From contig JADEYG010000004.1 in the NCBI GenBank assembly GCA_016906335.1, positions 409,001 to 473,000 on the forward strand: a stretch of 64,000 bases of DNA, written 5' to 3'. The notes beneath the pieces are model-generated. The model did no database searches. It had not been told where the DNA came from and saw nothing but the letters and a program-made list of their open reading frames with translations. The DNA is from Novakomyces olei. Its lineage: Eukaryota; Ascomycota; Novakomycetes; Novakomycetales; Novakomycetaceae. Positions 10,179-26,260 of this stretch are shown here, one piece after another. Position 1 is the first letter of the stretch; each line of letters opens with the position of its first letter. The position numbers and the translations under genes were made by a program.

Positions 10179-11675
10179 TCAACAAACCAATAAATTAAAT
10201 GGTAAAATTATTGAAATCGGTCCACGATCTCTCCCGACGGAAATACCTAGTGCAATTTGAATTAAGAACCTCTGAGAGCCAGAGAGTGGCAGGGGCTCAT
10301 GAACAATAATTCTCTTGGTCGTCACTAGTGCCAGCATAAACCCTATCTTAACAGCAACAAAAGCGACTGTGTCTTCAAAGCACGGGCAAGGATCAGCCGG
10401 TTCCGGATGCAGGCCGATAAAGGCAAGAAGAGAGACAGACATGATAAGAAATTCTATGAGGTTAGATAAAGCTTTGAAAGAAACAAGATAATTAGAATAT
10501 TAAACACACGACACAATATGTTTTTTAATTTATGTTTAATCAGAAAAACTGAATGTATACTTACGTGCCGGGGAGATATCGTCTGCAAATACGTCAAAGT
10601 ATTGACGAAAATTCCATCGCACCCAATAAATACCGTACCCAAACATGCAGCCAACCAAAACATCTTTATTGTTAAGCAAACGTGATGTAGATATAAATAA
10701 GTTTTTGATTGCAGAGCATTATAGATCGCTTACCCATAAACCCGTGCATGCCGCAATAAACACGTCCAAGAACGACACTAATAACGTAAAACCAAGCAGC
10801 AGCTCGATAAAGGGCAAGAACACTCGGGTTAAAAGTTCCTTCTGGTTTTGCGTGCAGTATCGAAAGAACATAGAGCGCCGTAGAAACAGCATTGGCTGAA
10901 TGAGTGCTAGGAAATCCGTATTCAAGTGCAGCCGAGCCAGAAAGAGTTAGACGATGAAGAGGGGGCGATAGAGGCCGCGGCAAGCAAAAGAAATCTTTGG
11001 CCACGCCAGTAAGAGCGACTCCAGTGGCGAGCAGATCAACCATCCTAAAAACAGTTAAACATACTTGTTTTGCAATAAAACAAGGAGACTAGAATTGACA
11101 TAAACTTACGCAGTGGCATCATAACCATGCCCTGACCAGGCCAGAATGGGTAAGAATATCATAAAAAAGTTGTGTGTTCCTGACTTGATTAGCGCAGGCC
11201 ATAGTCGAAACGAATTAACCACGCAGATGAATAGCAATAAAGCTAGAAAAGAATAGATTGTTTAAGGAAGCAATAAAAATTCGAATAAAGACGCGTAAAA
11301 ATTGTACAATATGGTCAATCAAATAATATAAACAACGCGGGGAAGCAATGATGGTTGGCACAACCAAATGCAAATCCAAACTTACCCAATACTGCGGTAT
11401 AGGAGAAAAAAACATCGAGCGGTGGCCGTCGTATTGAAGCCTATAAAAGTCAGAATACGACTAGTAATCTGACGTACCTGGACCCGAGCGAGAATAGCTG
11501 TTTCATTTCGAATCAAGTGGAGAAGCCCTTGCCGCATACGGTAGCGAAGTCTGTTGTGCAAGCGCGAAGTATAATGGTCCTCTGGCCGTACGCCAGCATC
11601 AATTTTACACATTTCGACCTCCGCCGGTGGCACCGTTTCGCTCACCGAGTAGCCCGAGGCTTTGCTGCTGGCCAT
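10179..11675 (-). CDS. Sphingosine/long-chain-base-1-phosphate phosphatase (LCB3/SGPP type)
   Basis: Six exons: 11478..11675, 11386..11440, 11110..11242, 10734..11044, 10565..10663, 10179..10453; about 356 aa. All three lipid-phosphatase (PAP2) motifs are present: KDFFCLPRP, PSTHSANA (in place of PSGH), and GRVYCGMHGFMD with the catalytic His and the Asp split across an intron. YGFPSTHSANAVS and LSPPLHRLTLS are typical of the ER sphingoid-base phosphatases Lcb3/SGPP rather than dolichyl-pyrophosphate phosphatases. Several membrane helices surround the motifs. The enzyme removes phosphate from long-chain-base phosphates in the ER, feeding ceramide synthesis. The last exon may carry a further intron at GGTATTTCC, so the final 25 codons are uncertain. 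Confidence 0.88.
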
Positions 11676-12404
11676 TGTGCCCAATCACGTCTTCACGACT
11701 GTTGCCTTTTATAATCGCGGTTAATTGGGAAACAATTACACTAAATAAGCAGACTCCACTTGTTTTCGCTGCTATTTCTCGTGCTCTGCTCAGCTGGTCA
11801 AGTGCAAAACTGGTGGGACATTGGTCTCTATCGCCTTCGGCGTTCCTTCCTTGTATTATAAATGTAATCGATTGTACTTGCTATTTGCACGACATCGATA
11901 AATACATATGGAAAATATAATATTTGTGGCAATAATATGGGGAGAACAATATATAAAATATAATATAAAATATATAAATATATAAGAGTATTTAAGAACA
12001 TAAATATAAGAATATATAAAGAACAGACATGAACGAACAGATATAAAAGAATATTGTTGAAATATGAATCTATTATACCATCATGTTGTCTCTAGTTTAC
12101 ACTTGATTCGGACCCATCTATCGCGCGTGTCTATTGCGGACTTTAGCTTTATTGGATTTCCAGTTTAATAATACATTTTTTGGAGGACTCAGCTGAAGCT
12201 TTGGTGAGTCTAATTAATTATTCATCCATAAGAACCACGAAAGAACCATCATCTCCAATCATATAAGAATGGACATGTACGAATAGAAGTAAAAGATAAA
12301 TATAAAATAAAAGATATCAGATATATATTGTTAACAATTAAGTATACGCATGCATCATAATACAACGGCAACCGATCCGACGTACTGCTGAGCATTCGAT
12401 CAAG
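11676..12404. other. AT-rich intergenic region between two divergent genes
   Basis: Shared 5' region of the phosphatase gene (minus) and ARP3 (plus), about 730 bp. The part 11920-12060 is a degenerate ATATAAAAT/ATATATAAATA repeat. No RNA gene or ORF of note. Confidence 0.5.
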
Positions 12405-13863
12405 ATGGTCAACAGTCTTCCGCCCATTGTCATGGACAAGTAAGGGTTCTTGCTCTGTGTCTACTAACGCATTTCTAGTGGTACAGGATACTCAAAGCTG
12501 GGGTACGATCTAGACTCGTTGATTTGAATTGCTAACAAGACAGGTTTGCCGGCAACGATTCGCCCAGTTATGTATTCCCCACCGTCATTGCCACTCGATC
12601 TGCCGCACGTTCGTCCGGCCTTGCTGGGAAGTCACTTGGAGCCTCATCGAATCTGGCGTCCAAGCGAGGCACAGAAGACCTGGATTTCTACATCGGCTAC
12701 GAGGCTCTTCAGCATGCTTCGGGTGGCGGTTACGGACTCAATTATCCTATTCGGCATGGCCAGATAGAGAATTGGGATCATATGGAGCGATTCTGGCAGC
12801 AGTCGCTTTTCAAGTACCTTCGGTGTGAACCAGAAGACCATTATTTCTTAATGGTATAATAATCAAGAGTGTTCAAACGCAATTCTAACCCTGTCCAGAC
12901 GGAGCCACCGTTGAACCCGCCCGAGAACCGTGAAAATCTTGCTGAAATTATGTTTGAATCTTTTAATTGCGCTGGTCTCTACATTGCAGTACAAGCTGTA
13001 CTTGCATTAGCAGCTTCTTGGACGTCTTCCAAGGTCACAGAGCACTCGCTCACCGGCACAGTGATTGACTCTGGTGACGGTGTGACGCACGTTATACCGG
13101 TGGTAAGCAACTGATTATATATATATATATATATATGTTACTTTAAACATTAATCGCTAATAAACAGGCGGAGGGCTATGTCATTGGATCGGCCATCAAA
13201 AGTGTTCCCGTTGCTGGTCGCGATATAACCTATTTTGTCCAGTCTTTGTTACGTGACCGCAATGAGCCTGACTCTTCGCTCAAGACGGCTGAACGTATTA
13301 AAGAGGAATACTCTTATGTCTGTCCGGATATTGTAAAGGAATTTTCCCGCTATGATCGGGAGCCTGATCGTTTCCAAAAATGCCAAGTCTCTACTACAAA
13401 TGGCCGTACCGTAAGCGTTGATGTTGGCTATGAGAGATTTTTGGGCCCCGAGATATTTTTCAATCCTGAAATCGCGAGTTCTGATTTCTTAACACCGCTT
13501 CCAGACGTAGTTGATGGTGTCATTCAACAGTCACCGATCGATGTTCGACGTGGCCTATACAAAAATATTGTTCTGTCGGGTGGAAGCACAATGTTTAAAG
13601 ACTTTGGACGCCGGTTGCAACGTGATTTGAAGCATCTCGTAGATGAGCGAATCCATCGGAGCGAACTTCTTTCGGGTGCGCGTAGCGGAGGCTTGGAAGT
13701 TCAGGTAATTACGCATCGGAAACAACGTAATGCAGTATGGTTTGGAGGCAGTTTAATGGCTCAAACACCGGAATTCTATTCTTATTGCCATACAAAGGCA
13801 GACTATGAGGAGTATGGAGCGTCGATTGCGAGAAAGTACCAAATCTTTGGCAGCTCGCTTTAG
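12405..13863 (+). CDS. ARP3: Actin-related protein 3 (Arp2/3 complex)
   Basis: Five exons: 12405..12439, 12479..12502, 12544..12853, 12899..13102, 13168..13863; 422 aa. [24 protein letters not shown] is the Arp3 start with the phosphate-1 loop (a 24-nt exon encodes NGTGYSKLG). [21 protein letters not shown] is the phosphate-2 loop in Arp3-specific form. [41 protein letters not shown] and [11 protein letters not shown] complete the actin fold in order. Arp3 is an actin-like subunit of the seven-subunit complex that nucleates branched actin at endocytic patches. An AT dinucleotide run sits in intron 4 (13117-13136). Confidence 0.96.
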
Positions 13864-14060
13864 AAATGTGGCACGCACGTCGGGTAGACTTTTTGAATAA
13901 TTTGACAAAAGCTGGTATAATGCAAGACAATGTTTCAAGTAGATTGCAATATAGGATTAGAGCACATTCTCGAATGATTTTAGTAGAGATGACATGCATT
14001 TTATAGTTTGATGGTATTATTTATAATTATATCATATTATGATATTTTATCATCCATTGC
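13864..14060. other. Short convergent spacer between ARP3 and a PPR gene
   Basis: About 200 bp shared by the two 3' ends; nothing notable seen. Confidence 0.5.
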
Positions 14061-16048
14061 CTATCTCTCGTTTGCAGGGCTGACTTCGACTATCTCCTCA
14101 TCTTTCCTCAAGTTTTGTAGCCTTTCTAGAGCAATGTTAAGAGGCGCTCCCAAATTATTCCGCCTAAATATCCGTACAATTTCGTGTGGTATAACCTTTT
14201 CCCCCCTCCTATTGTACCGATCGCAATACCTTACAATCAAATCCGCCAGCCATTCATAAAGCTCTGCGGTAGGTTGTTTATTCCCAATGCTTTTAATCAG
14301 CATGTACCAGTCAGTTTCGTGTTTTCTCGCTTGACTAAACGGAGCACAAGCGTTTCTATCCATGAGCTGGTCGAAAACCTTTGCAATAATATCCAGAGAC
14401 ATGGGAAGGCCGCCAAACGATTTGAGCAGCGATCTGTATGTGATAGCATCCGGGTAAAGCCGTGAGCTATTCAGCTGGTTTAAAGCATCGTGTACTTTTT
14501 CCATTGAGTGAAACATTCCGTATCCGCAGATAAGAGCATTGAAAGTCTCTGTCGTATTAGCGAAGCCCAGCTCGTGCATTGCATCTATATACTCCTTTAC
14601 AACAGACGAGACCATTGCCACTACACGGCTATTAAAGTCCGATCCGGACAGTAAAGGGTTGTCTCCACCTTGATCCTCAAACTGTTTAAAAGTGGACCTG
14701 GCAAAGGCACTAAAAATCGAACTGATAACAGAGTTCATTATCCGTGAATCCGCAATCCCGCCAGCCTCAATGTACCTCTGCAGTAGATCGACAATAATCT
14801 GCAAGTCATTTCGGTGGTGTCGCACGGCAGTAATCAAGCCAGTCATGACCGCCGGTGACGGTACCCGGCCCTGGTAAACAAACATAGTGAAAATCTCAAA
14901 GGCATTTTCGATCTGGTTCCAAGCACAGAGCCTTACAACAAGTGAAGACCACCATCTACTCGACATTCGCCCATGGAAAATACGGCACGAGACTTTAACC
15001 AGGTCAAAGGCCTCAGCCGGCTTGTTGTACCAGAAGAGAGCCAGTATTAAGCTGAGATAAATATCACGATGGGGCACAATACCCCGCTGGATACACTCAC
15101 GAAGGTAAGACTTGCACTTTTCAAGGCCTTCATCCAGCTCGATACCCAAGTTTATAGCGACAGCATAAGTGGAAGAGTCAACTGCGGGCACAAATTCTCC
15201 CTTCCCCCACGGCGCTTCCAGCTTGAGGTATCGAATATGGTCCCATGTAGCCTTGGCTGCCTGTAACTGTCCGACCTGGAGTAGAACTTTAAGCAGCCGA
15301 GTCCAGACGTCTGTACTTGCTCCTGTAAGGCTGCCCCTGACCAGCCGTCCGTTTATGTCCAGCAACAAGTTTATTGCGTCATTATACGCGCCAATAGTAA
15401 TCAATTCCTGGTCTGCCAAGTACCTCTGCAGGAAATGTATGGCGGCCAAGAGGTCTTTTGACTCAAAGCAATCGAGCTCACGAAGCGAGCGGTACAGTGG
15501 TATCGCTTCAGAAACACTGTCGGCATTGCACGCCTCTCTGAAACTCGCCCTCTACCAATATTAGATCATAATACCGTGGAGTTTGAAACTGACACTGAAC
15601 ACTAAAAGAATACGAAATAAAAGCAGTAAAACCTAGATTAAAAATATTGGAAACAAAATGGAGAAAACAGAAAAAATTAGAAATTTAAAAAAAAATAAAA
15701 ATAAAAAAATAAATTAAAAAATAAATTAAAATTAAGAAAAAAAAGGAAAATACAAAAGTGAAACCAAAATCAGTTTGAATCATACACATTCAGCCACAAA
15801 CATGAGCAAACAAAAAAATTATTGGCAGACGCCACGCTTACCTCTTGATCAAACGCTTCTGGAATAGCTCGTGAAGGGAGTAACCTGTCAATAGTATTGT
15901 GAGCGACAGGCCGGGCACCTTGGCGCGGCCATGGCGAGTAAGAAAATTGCCGTAGCCGGTACGGCGGCACTCTGTTGAACTGTGCGCGAAACAAGCACCG
16001 CAGGCAGTTCCTAGCCGATCCTGGCTGGACTCTAGTTGTCATTGCCAA
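14061..16048 (-). CDS. Pentatricopeptide-repeat mitochondrial protein
   Basis: Two exons: 15842..16048 and 14061..15551; 565 aa. Exon 1 encodes a presequence-like start, MAMTTRVQPGSARNCLRCLF, rich in Arg and Ser and free of acids. A phase-0 intron of 290 nt, A-rich on the plus strand, joins ...AFDQE to RASFREACN. The body is a helical-hairpin array with PPR wording, e.g. WTRLLKVLLQVGQLQAAKATW, DIYLSLILALFWYNKPAEAFDL, ETFNALICGYGMFHSMEKV, PDAITYRSLLKSFG. It is predicted to bind organellar RNA. It shares a 164-bp divergent upstream region with PRP43. The ortholog group is not identifiable from sequence alone. Confidence 0.75.
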
Positions 16049-16212
16049 AATATTTTGTCTATTTAATTATTCTTATCGTAATCTTTTTTGTACATTATGG
16101 ACGTTATACGCACCATTAATTATTCCTTTACGAATTATATACACTACAAAAACTTTTGTCACTGTCGAGCCTTAAAATCTGCGCTAAAATTATAATAAAT
16201 AAAATACGAGCG

Positions 16213-19153
<2,941 letters not shown>

Positions 19154-19394
19154 ATGATAGATGTATAAACAATCTGAATTTCTGCTAAGCTCGATATAAA
19201 CTGGGTAATTGCAAAGTAGAGAAAGCAAAATACTCATATATGTATGAGATAATATGAATTTTGTATGTTTATTAGTACATTGTTTATTCAATATTTTCTA
19301 TTCATTTTTTAATATGATACTATGATTGAAGAAAAAACTTCTGTGTTGATCATAAATCTGATTGTTATTTTTTATTACGATAATATAATTATTC

Positions 19395-20357
19395 TTATGA
19401 AGATAGCCACCGCACTTGCGGCTCTTGTGTCGACTGCGCGTTTTGAGTCCGTTCCCGTTTAACCATATCTGCAAGCGTAAGAATAATGCGATCAAATCCA
19501 ATGCCTTCTTTGGCACTCATTGGAATAACAAGAGTTCCGGGCAGAGCATTATTGACTGCAGCAATAAGCTCAGCCATTTTATCCTCTGTTCCCTCAATAT
19601 CGGCCTTGTTGGCCAGTACAATTGCTGGTTTAGCTATCAAATGGGTATCATGCAATTTCAGCTCTTTAAACAATGTTGAAAAGGTGCTGGCGGGGCTTCG
19701 ATCAGCATCAGCCAAATCAATTACAAAAGCCAAAATGGAAGCCCTTTCGACGTGCCGAAGAAACTCGTGACCAAGGCCTCTTCCCTCATTTGCGCCTTCT
19801 ATTAGCCCGGGAATATCGGCCACTGAAAATTTTATTTCATTATGTCCCGGAATCGTTACCGTACCGATATGAGGGTTTAGTGTGGTAAACTGCCATCCTT
19901 CTACCCGCGAATTGGCACGAGAAATGACGTTGAGAAAGGTGCTTTTGCCTGCGTTTGGCATCCCGACCAGGCCAATATCTGAAATGGATTTAAGTTCTAC
20001 TCGAAACACTCGTTCTTCTCCGGGGAGACCCCGTGTCGCTATTAGTGGAGACCGACTAGTCTTGGAGACAAACATGGAATTTCCAAGGCCACCGACCCCG
20101 CCTTCACACAACAGAATTGGTGCCGCAGTTGGAGAATCAAGATCCTCATTGATCTGAGGTCTTGTGCCTCGGAAGAGAGGGACGTAATGCCGAATTGCTG
20201 TAGTGACAGCTTCCCTTTGCTGCTTTTTTTCCGATGCAGGGTTTGATATATCCCCAGGATAATATCTCCATTTAATCATGTCCTTGTAAAAGCGTCTGCC
20301 CGTTATTTCAGATACTTCTCTTACCACACTTCCAACGGGAACCTGTAGTAGCATTAG

Positions 20358-20424
<67 letters not shown>

Positions 20425-21005
20425 ACATATATGTATATACTAAATATACTAAATTATAGCTCTGGCGAATGGAGACCGTAAAAATAGAGGATATGAAAAG
20501 ACTTAAACAGCCTAGTATCCAAAAGCCAAATAGTCAAACAGATAAGAGATCATACCTCAAGGTGGATATCGCGCCCATACTTCCCATTAACGGCAGACCC
20601 CCGGCCGTGGCCACCCCGCTCAGATCGAACGAATGAGGCTATATTAGCGAGACTGCCCGACTCGCTGGCAACAATATAAATATTTCCTCCACGGCCTCCA
20701 TTGCCTCCGTTTGGAGGCCCGCGTGGCGTAAGGGCGTCGCGAAGAAAGGAGACACAGCCATCGCCTCCTGTACCGCTTACACATCTTATAGTAATTGCGT
20801 CCACAAACCGACCAGACCTTAGCTTTAATTGGATTAGCACGTGAATGAAATCACAGATAGACACTACCTTTGCCTCTGATTTCGGCTTGTGTTGTAAATT
20901 CAAAGCGCTATAATTTTGCATAGACTGGAACCGTCGGCCGCAAACTTTTGCGGCCAAAGGCGCCGCCGTTATTGGTCGTAATATCATTGTTACCCAATCC
21001 ACCAA
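19395..21005 (-). CDS. MTG2: Mitochondrial Obg-type GTPase (MTG2/ObgH1)
   Basis: Three exons: 20868..21005, 20556..20822, 19395..20342; about 450 aa. The Obg fold starts with FVDAITIRCVSGTGGDG and the glycine-rich GGPPNGGNGGRGG-like segment (here RGPPNGGNGGRGG). The G domain has GMPNAGKST (G1), DIPGLIEGA (G3), NKAD (G4) and SAKEG (G5). The first exon is basic and presequence-like. MTG2 assists maturation of the large mitoribosomal subunit. The first intron (20823-20867, 45 nt) has no stop and keeps frame if retained. The second intron holds an (AAAT)n run. Upstream it is divergent from VPS11, 237 bp between starts. Confidence 0.92.
20358..20425. repeat. (AAAT)n tetranucleotide repeat inside MTG2 intron 2
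   Basis: About 17 copies of AAAT/ATAA in the 213-nt second intron of MTG2, near the acceptor side on the coding strand. Length is likely to vary between strains. Confidence 0.95.
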
Positions 21006-21242
21006 CTCCAGTCAATTTCATGCCTTTTGCCAGATAATTATAATCTTCGACGAAGATTGTTATGTAAGACTAATTTTGTAGAATTGTGCATATTCAATTA
21101 TCCTCCATTATATTACAGTTTGTTTATTAGTGAATTACAATATATTAAATTAGAAATTAAATTAAACATTAATTTCATAATATTGTGCCGTATGGTATCA
21201 TAGCGTTCAGGATTCGTCGGCAGGAGACTGTAATGATCTCGC

Positions 21243-24200
21243 ATGGATTTGACTTTGGTAAACCGTTTGCCTTGTTTTTCAGCACGTACTAACTGCGCTC
21301 TAGTGGCGATCATTTAATTTCTTTGAAGCTCGCGAAATCGATGCTGCCGATACAAACATCAAAGTATAATTGTCGCAATCTCCATCTTTACTAATAGCAA
21401 ATATAGACTGGAGCGAATTGCCTCGCGAGCAGCAGCGGGTACCTTTTCGTCGGCTACAATGACGGAAAGGTTGAGCAGCTCGACAGCTCACGGCAGCTGG
21501 TTTACTCGTTTCAGGCGTATGACGGCGACTGTTCCGTGACGCATATGGCTTTTGTGGAGAATTCTCCATACCTCTTTACTCTAGGCGTAATCGTTTAACC
21601 GTATTCTATCAATGCTAACGTACTTCCAGACTGACGCGTCTCTTGGGGCATTGCTTAAACTATGGTCTATGGATGGGGACAAGGCGAATAAGGAGCCCTC
21701 TCTTTTAACTACGTACAGAGTCATTGGCGGGCTGAAGCCTTTTCCGGTGAGATATTCCTCGCACCGTCATATTTATTTATTTTTCGTTTATAGTCATAAA
21801 TCTGTTGCTTATTTGGCATTTCTCTAATTCTCAGGTATCGGCGTTTGCCGTGTTTGAACAGGCCAACCAGGTGGCAGTCGGCTTTGCCGATGGAGTTGTT
21901 GTGCTTGTTCGGGGAGATTTGCCTCGTGATCGTGGTGCTAAACAGCGAATCATCTACGAGTCCACCGATCCAGTCACGGGTCTCTACTTTGGCGTTCAAG
22001 GACGCCGTCGGCATTTATTTATCGTAACAACTGGCCGAGTCCTTACTTATCCTATTGATGTATGGGGATCACATGCGGCTGCAGTGCTCGATACGACGGG
22101 TGCCGCTCTAAGATGCTCGAGCGAGACTTCTTCAATGAAGCAGATTTGTGTAGCGCGCAACGACTCTATTCATTTTTACGGAAGGGACGGGAAGGGTGAA
22201 TGTTATCCTGTATCAGGTATGAAATTGAAGAAGACAAAATTTGAGACATCTTGATTTTTTTTTATTAATTTATTTATTTATTGATCAATTATTCAATACG
22301 ATGACTTCTAATTTCTCTAGGATACAAGAGCATGATTCTTGTGTATGGACGGTTTGTCGTGCTAGAGCTCACACAAGCGCCCTCGCTTTTGCCATTTTCT
22401 GGCATGAATGATACCCCTGGTTTCTCTGATTTTACCACGGTTTACGTACTAGATTTGCGATTGAAAATATCAGTGTTCAAACGGACTCTGAGCTCCAGCG
22501 TGAAGTATGGTGTGGTTGCCTTCAACAACCTGTACCTTTTACTGGCTTCCGGCAGCGCTATAGAACTCGAGCTATTACCCGTTGAGCAGCAGATTTCTGC
22601 GCTGGTAGATAAGAACTGTTATGCTCTAGCGCTCAACGTGGCCGGCTCTGAGCGGGGTCGAGGCGGTGCTAGTACGGACAGGCAGATCGTCCGTATTTCT
22701 GCCGGCTATGCCGACTATTTATTTGCAGAGGCAAAGTACCATGAGGCAATTGGGCATTATGTCCGTGCTGCCCAGCAAATAAGTCCAACGACAGTGATAC
22801 GAAAGTACCTGCAGGTCCAAAGGATCGGGGACCTTTTAGAGTATTTGGAGGAACAGGACGCTCGGGGTTTGATCTCTATTCATCACCGGACACTTATGGT
22901 GAGCTGCTATATAAAAGTTGGCGATATTGCCAAGCTGGACGCCTTTCTGCGCAACCCTGATCTTGCCATCGATCTGGATACTGTTATCGCTATTTGCCGT
23001 GACGCTAAACTGTTCAAACAGGCGGCTTTTTTGGCAGCGAGGCACTCTGATTTCGGAGCCTTTTTAGACATTGTGTGCTATGACTTGCGCGATTTTGGTT
23101 CAGCGATGCGGTGCCTAACGGCACTGAAGCCGCTAGAGCTGGGCGACAGGATCTTTGACTTTGGTCATTTGGTGATGGAGGAGAGGCCGGAAGAGTTCAC
23201 GGACCTTGTTGTTGCGTACTATACGGGCAAGTATACGCCAATTACCTCTAATCTGGAGATAATACGGAACATGGAGCCGGGCCAGGGCCAGGACGAGGGT
23301 TCACGGGCAGTTTTGGTACAGTCTCCAGCCGATACAGCGTCCGTACAGAGGGAGAAGCCTTCTTACACTTCTTACTTGTCTCAACTGCCTCTGCTTTCAG
23401 CGCAGATGAGCCCGTCAGGAACCCCGACCCGCTCGGGCACAGGCGAGCCTGCCGTCGAGTCGCTTGTGGGCAAGTATAAGGTCCCCGAGCCGCGATCGGC
23501 ATTTGGGCTGTTTGTAGCCCATAATACTCAGCTTGTAAGGTTTTTAGAGGAAATTGCAGCCTACTATCGCTCGCTAAGAGCAAATAATACTGTCGTTGGA
23601 GGGCCACACGGTGACGCTGATGTATATGCCGACAGAGACGAAGACGAAGACAGAGACAAAGACGGTTCAGTGGCCAGCAACTTGAGACTGGTCAACACTA
23701 TGCTGTACGAGGCCTATCTGCGCCAGGCGAAGCAGTGCTTTGGGGAAGCAGAGAAGCAGCAAGTCACAGAAAAGGCTCGGAGACTGCTCTTTTCTGGAAC
23801 CCACAAACAAGATCGTGAGCAGGCGGCAATAGAGGCGGGCAGCGATTCAAGAAAAGGTCAGGCTGCCGCCCAAGCAATGCATCGTGCAGACGAGCTGGCA
23901 GCAGTTCGGCAGATGGATATTGCAAGTGTTTTAAACGCCTCATTCGAAGCTCTTTTTGAAGACGGAGTTGGATTAGCTATGGAGGCAGTTGGATTACAGA
24001 CTGACGTGTTCCGAATGCACTGTGCTCGAAAGGATACTCATGCCGTCTTTGAAGCGCTTGACTTGTACGGGAAAGAGTTTCCGGAGCTGTACCTCCTGGC
24101 TTTGTACTATTTTGCCGGGAACGAGGACGTTTTTGCCGGTTATGAGGAACAGTTTGAGACCCTGCTGAATGATATTCAGCGGCTGCGGATTATTTCCCCT

Positions 24201-24795
24201 TTACAGGTGATCCGTATACTGTCTACTTCGAGTATCGTCAACGTGGGCTCCGTTAAAAAGTATGTTTCCGGTATTTTTGACCGAGAGCAAAGGGATATTG
24301 ACAGTGTAAGTTTTCAAATAATAATATTTATATCTATATAAGTATCTTTTTATTCATTTATTTGTTATTAATCATTCCGTTGCTTAACAACAACAGTCGA
24401 CGCAACTATACTCAAGTTACAAGCAAGACGCATCAAAATACATTTCAGAGATAGACAATTTGTGTGGGAAAGCACAGGTTATTCAGGTCACTAGATGCAC
24501 GGCGTGTGGTGGCAATATGGAACTTCCAGTTGTGCATTATCTTTGCCATCATAGCTACCATCAACGTTGTCTTGAAGACGTTGAAGGAATCTACGAGAGA
24601 GATGGCAAGCACGAACAAGAAAGTCAGGTCTCTGAACAGTGTCCTAAATGCCGTAGCAGTTTTTCTGCCATTCGCACTCTACGACTCCAACGTGAAGACA
24701 GACCTGAACGGCAAGGTTTCTTCCGGGACGCTCTTGAAGCCTCAGAGGATAAAGTGTCCTTTGTCTTTAATTCCCTTGGTAGTGTACAGATTTAG
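21243..24795 (+). CDS. VPS11: Vacuolar sorting protein VPS11 (HOPS/CORVET core, RING)
   Basis: Seven exons: 21243..21257 (15 nt), 21304..21363, 21407..21586, 21630..21746, 21835..22216, 22321..24305, 24397..24795; 1045 aa. MDLTLWRSFNFFEA matches the WRRF-FF start of Vps11. An N-terminal beta-propeller includes GFADGVVVLVRGDLPRDRG and PVTGLYFG; a clathrin-heavy-chain-like alpha-solenoid follows. An acidic linker (DRDEDEDRDKDG) precedes the last solenoid part. The C-terminal RING has CTAC, LCHHSYHQRC and CPKC. Vps11 is a shared core of the HOPS and CORVET tethers for vacuole and endosome fusion. The 15-nt first exon is supported by a TACTAAC branch site in the 46-nt intron that follows. Confidence 0.94.
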
Positions 24796-26260
24796 GGCTA
24801 ATGTCGAATATTTTTTTATTAAATTAAATTTATTACTATTCTGGAAGTGAAATTGGCTTCGGGAAACGGAAAAGATTGGGGTTTAGTAGGAATTTCACAA
24901 TTATATAGCAGAGTTGAAATAAGATGTGCGCTACTCTTCTAATCACACAATGCGATAAGTCGAGATTAGCATAATCTGGAGGGTCTGAGGAAACAATTTG
25001 GATATTGGTCTTAATTATCTATTTTGATAAAATAGGGTTTCTACGCTGTTAGGGTTTAATGACGAGCATCCTCTGCTGGTGTATCATTTAAAATTTAAAG
25101 TAAAATGTGGCAGATATTTTGCGTCATTTATAATTCAATACTATTGGTTCGTCTGGTCCCCTACTTGAAAGCCGTCACAATTTCTGCCAATCTTGTGCTC
25201 TTTCTATTAAACCAAAATATATTTAGTACAGAAACCCTTACAAATTTTAATCAGTGGAATTGATCGACAGCGATATTTGATAATATCAATTTAATATTAT
25301 TTGTAATCATACAAGCGGCGCGAAATTAGGTTGCAGTCTTTTGAGCAGTTTAGGGGTATACTGTTTCTGGCAAACTCTGAGTAAAATAAAAATAAAAATA
25401 CAAAACTTTCACATGGCGGTAAACTTGTAGGCGAATATGATACGAGCATCAGAAAAATGTGTCGTATGGGGGAGAAAAAAACCAAGTAAAAAAATGCTGA
25501 ATATTATTCCCATTAAGGTTAAGCGGGCAAACCATATTTGTCATTGTGTATAGTCAACAAACGCGGTGCCGCGTAAAGGTGGCAAACAAGCGTCAATTCT
25601 GTCAAACAGCTTGAAGTAGGTTAAAGTGTAAGCTTCATAGACCTGAGATAGCCGTACTCCGCACACACGATAATGACGCCAAAAAAAAAGAGGACTGAGA
25701 ATAATAAAAACGCGAGCACGTAAACAAATGAATTGCACCCTCTATAGTCTAAAAATCAGAAATGAGAACGGAATGACGGAGTATATACACAGAACATAGC
25801 GATCTTTTTTAGCGCGTAGTTGCAAATCGTGAACGGGAAAACAAGGAATCTAAAACAAATCGCAACCAAAATCCGCTTTTAAAAACACACAAAAGTCTAA
25901 ATTTTTAATGTTCGTCGGAACTATAGCGCACTGCGTAGGGCCACGTATGCCAACATGCAAAAAATGTTGAAAAGTAATTGCAGCCAAAGAGAGCCGAAGG
26001 AAGACGACGAAAGGAGGAGACAGACAAAGACGACAAAGGAGAAGCCAAACGGACAAGACGAAGGAGGAGGTGTTCATTAATTGGTTTTCTAAAAGCAGAA
26101 TAAAAAGAGCTGCAAAAGAGCTGCAAAAAAGCTGCAAAAAAGCTGCAAAAGAGCTGCAAAAGAGCTGCAAAAAAGCTGCAAAAGAGCTGCAAAAGAGCTG
26201 CAAAAGAGCTGCAAAAGAGCTTCAGAATAAAACCGAAACCAGCCCTTGCAAGAACGCTTC
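24796..26260. other. Intergenic region, no gene seen
   Basis: About 1.46 kb between the convergent VPS11 and FAR1-type genes. It is AT-rich, stop-filled in most frames, and lacks splice-consistent coding blocks. The right end holds a purine-rich stretch (25980-26070, GGAAGACGAC-like units) and the minisatellite listed separately. Confidence 0.5.
26104..26222. repeat. 11-nt minisatellite GAGCTGCAAAA
   Basis: About ten tandem copies of an 11-12 nt unit, A(G/A)AGCTGCAAA-type, with A-length variation. The plus frame reads a repeated KELQKSCK and the minus frame a repeated LQLFCSSFA; neither belongs to a convincing gene. Confidence 0.9.

Noticed and set aside
25576-25590. GGTGGCAAAC, a perfect Rpn4/PACE-type proteasome box
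   Set aside because: It sits in the convergent spacer after VPS11, far from any proteasome gene here; most likely chance.
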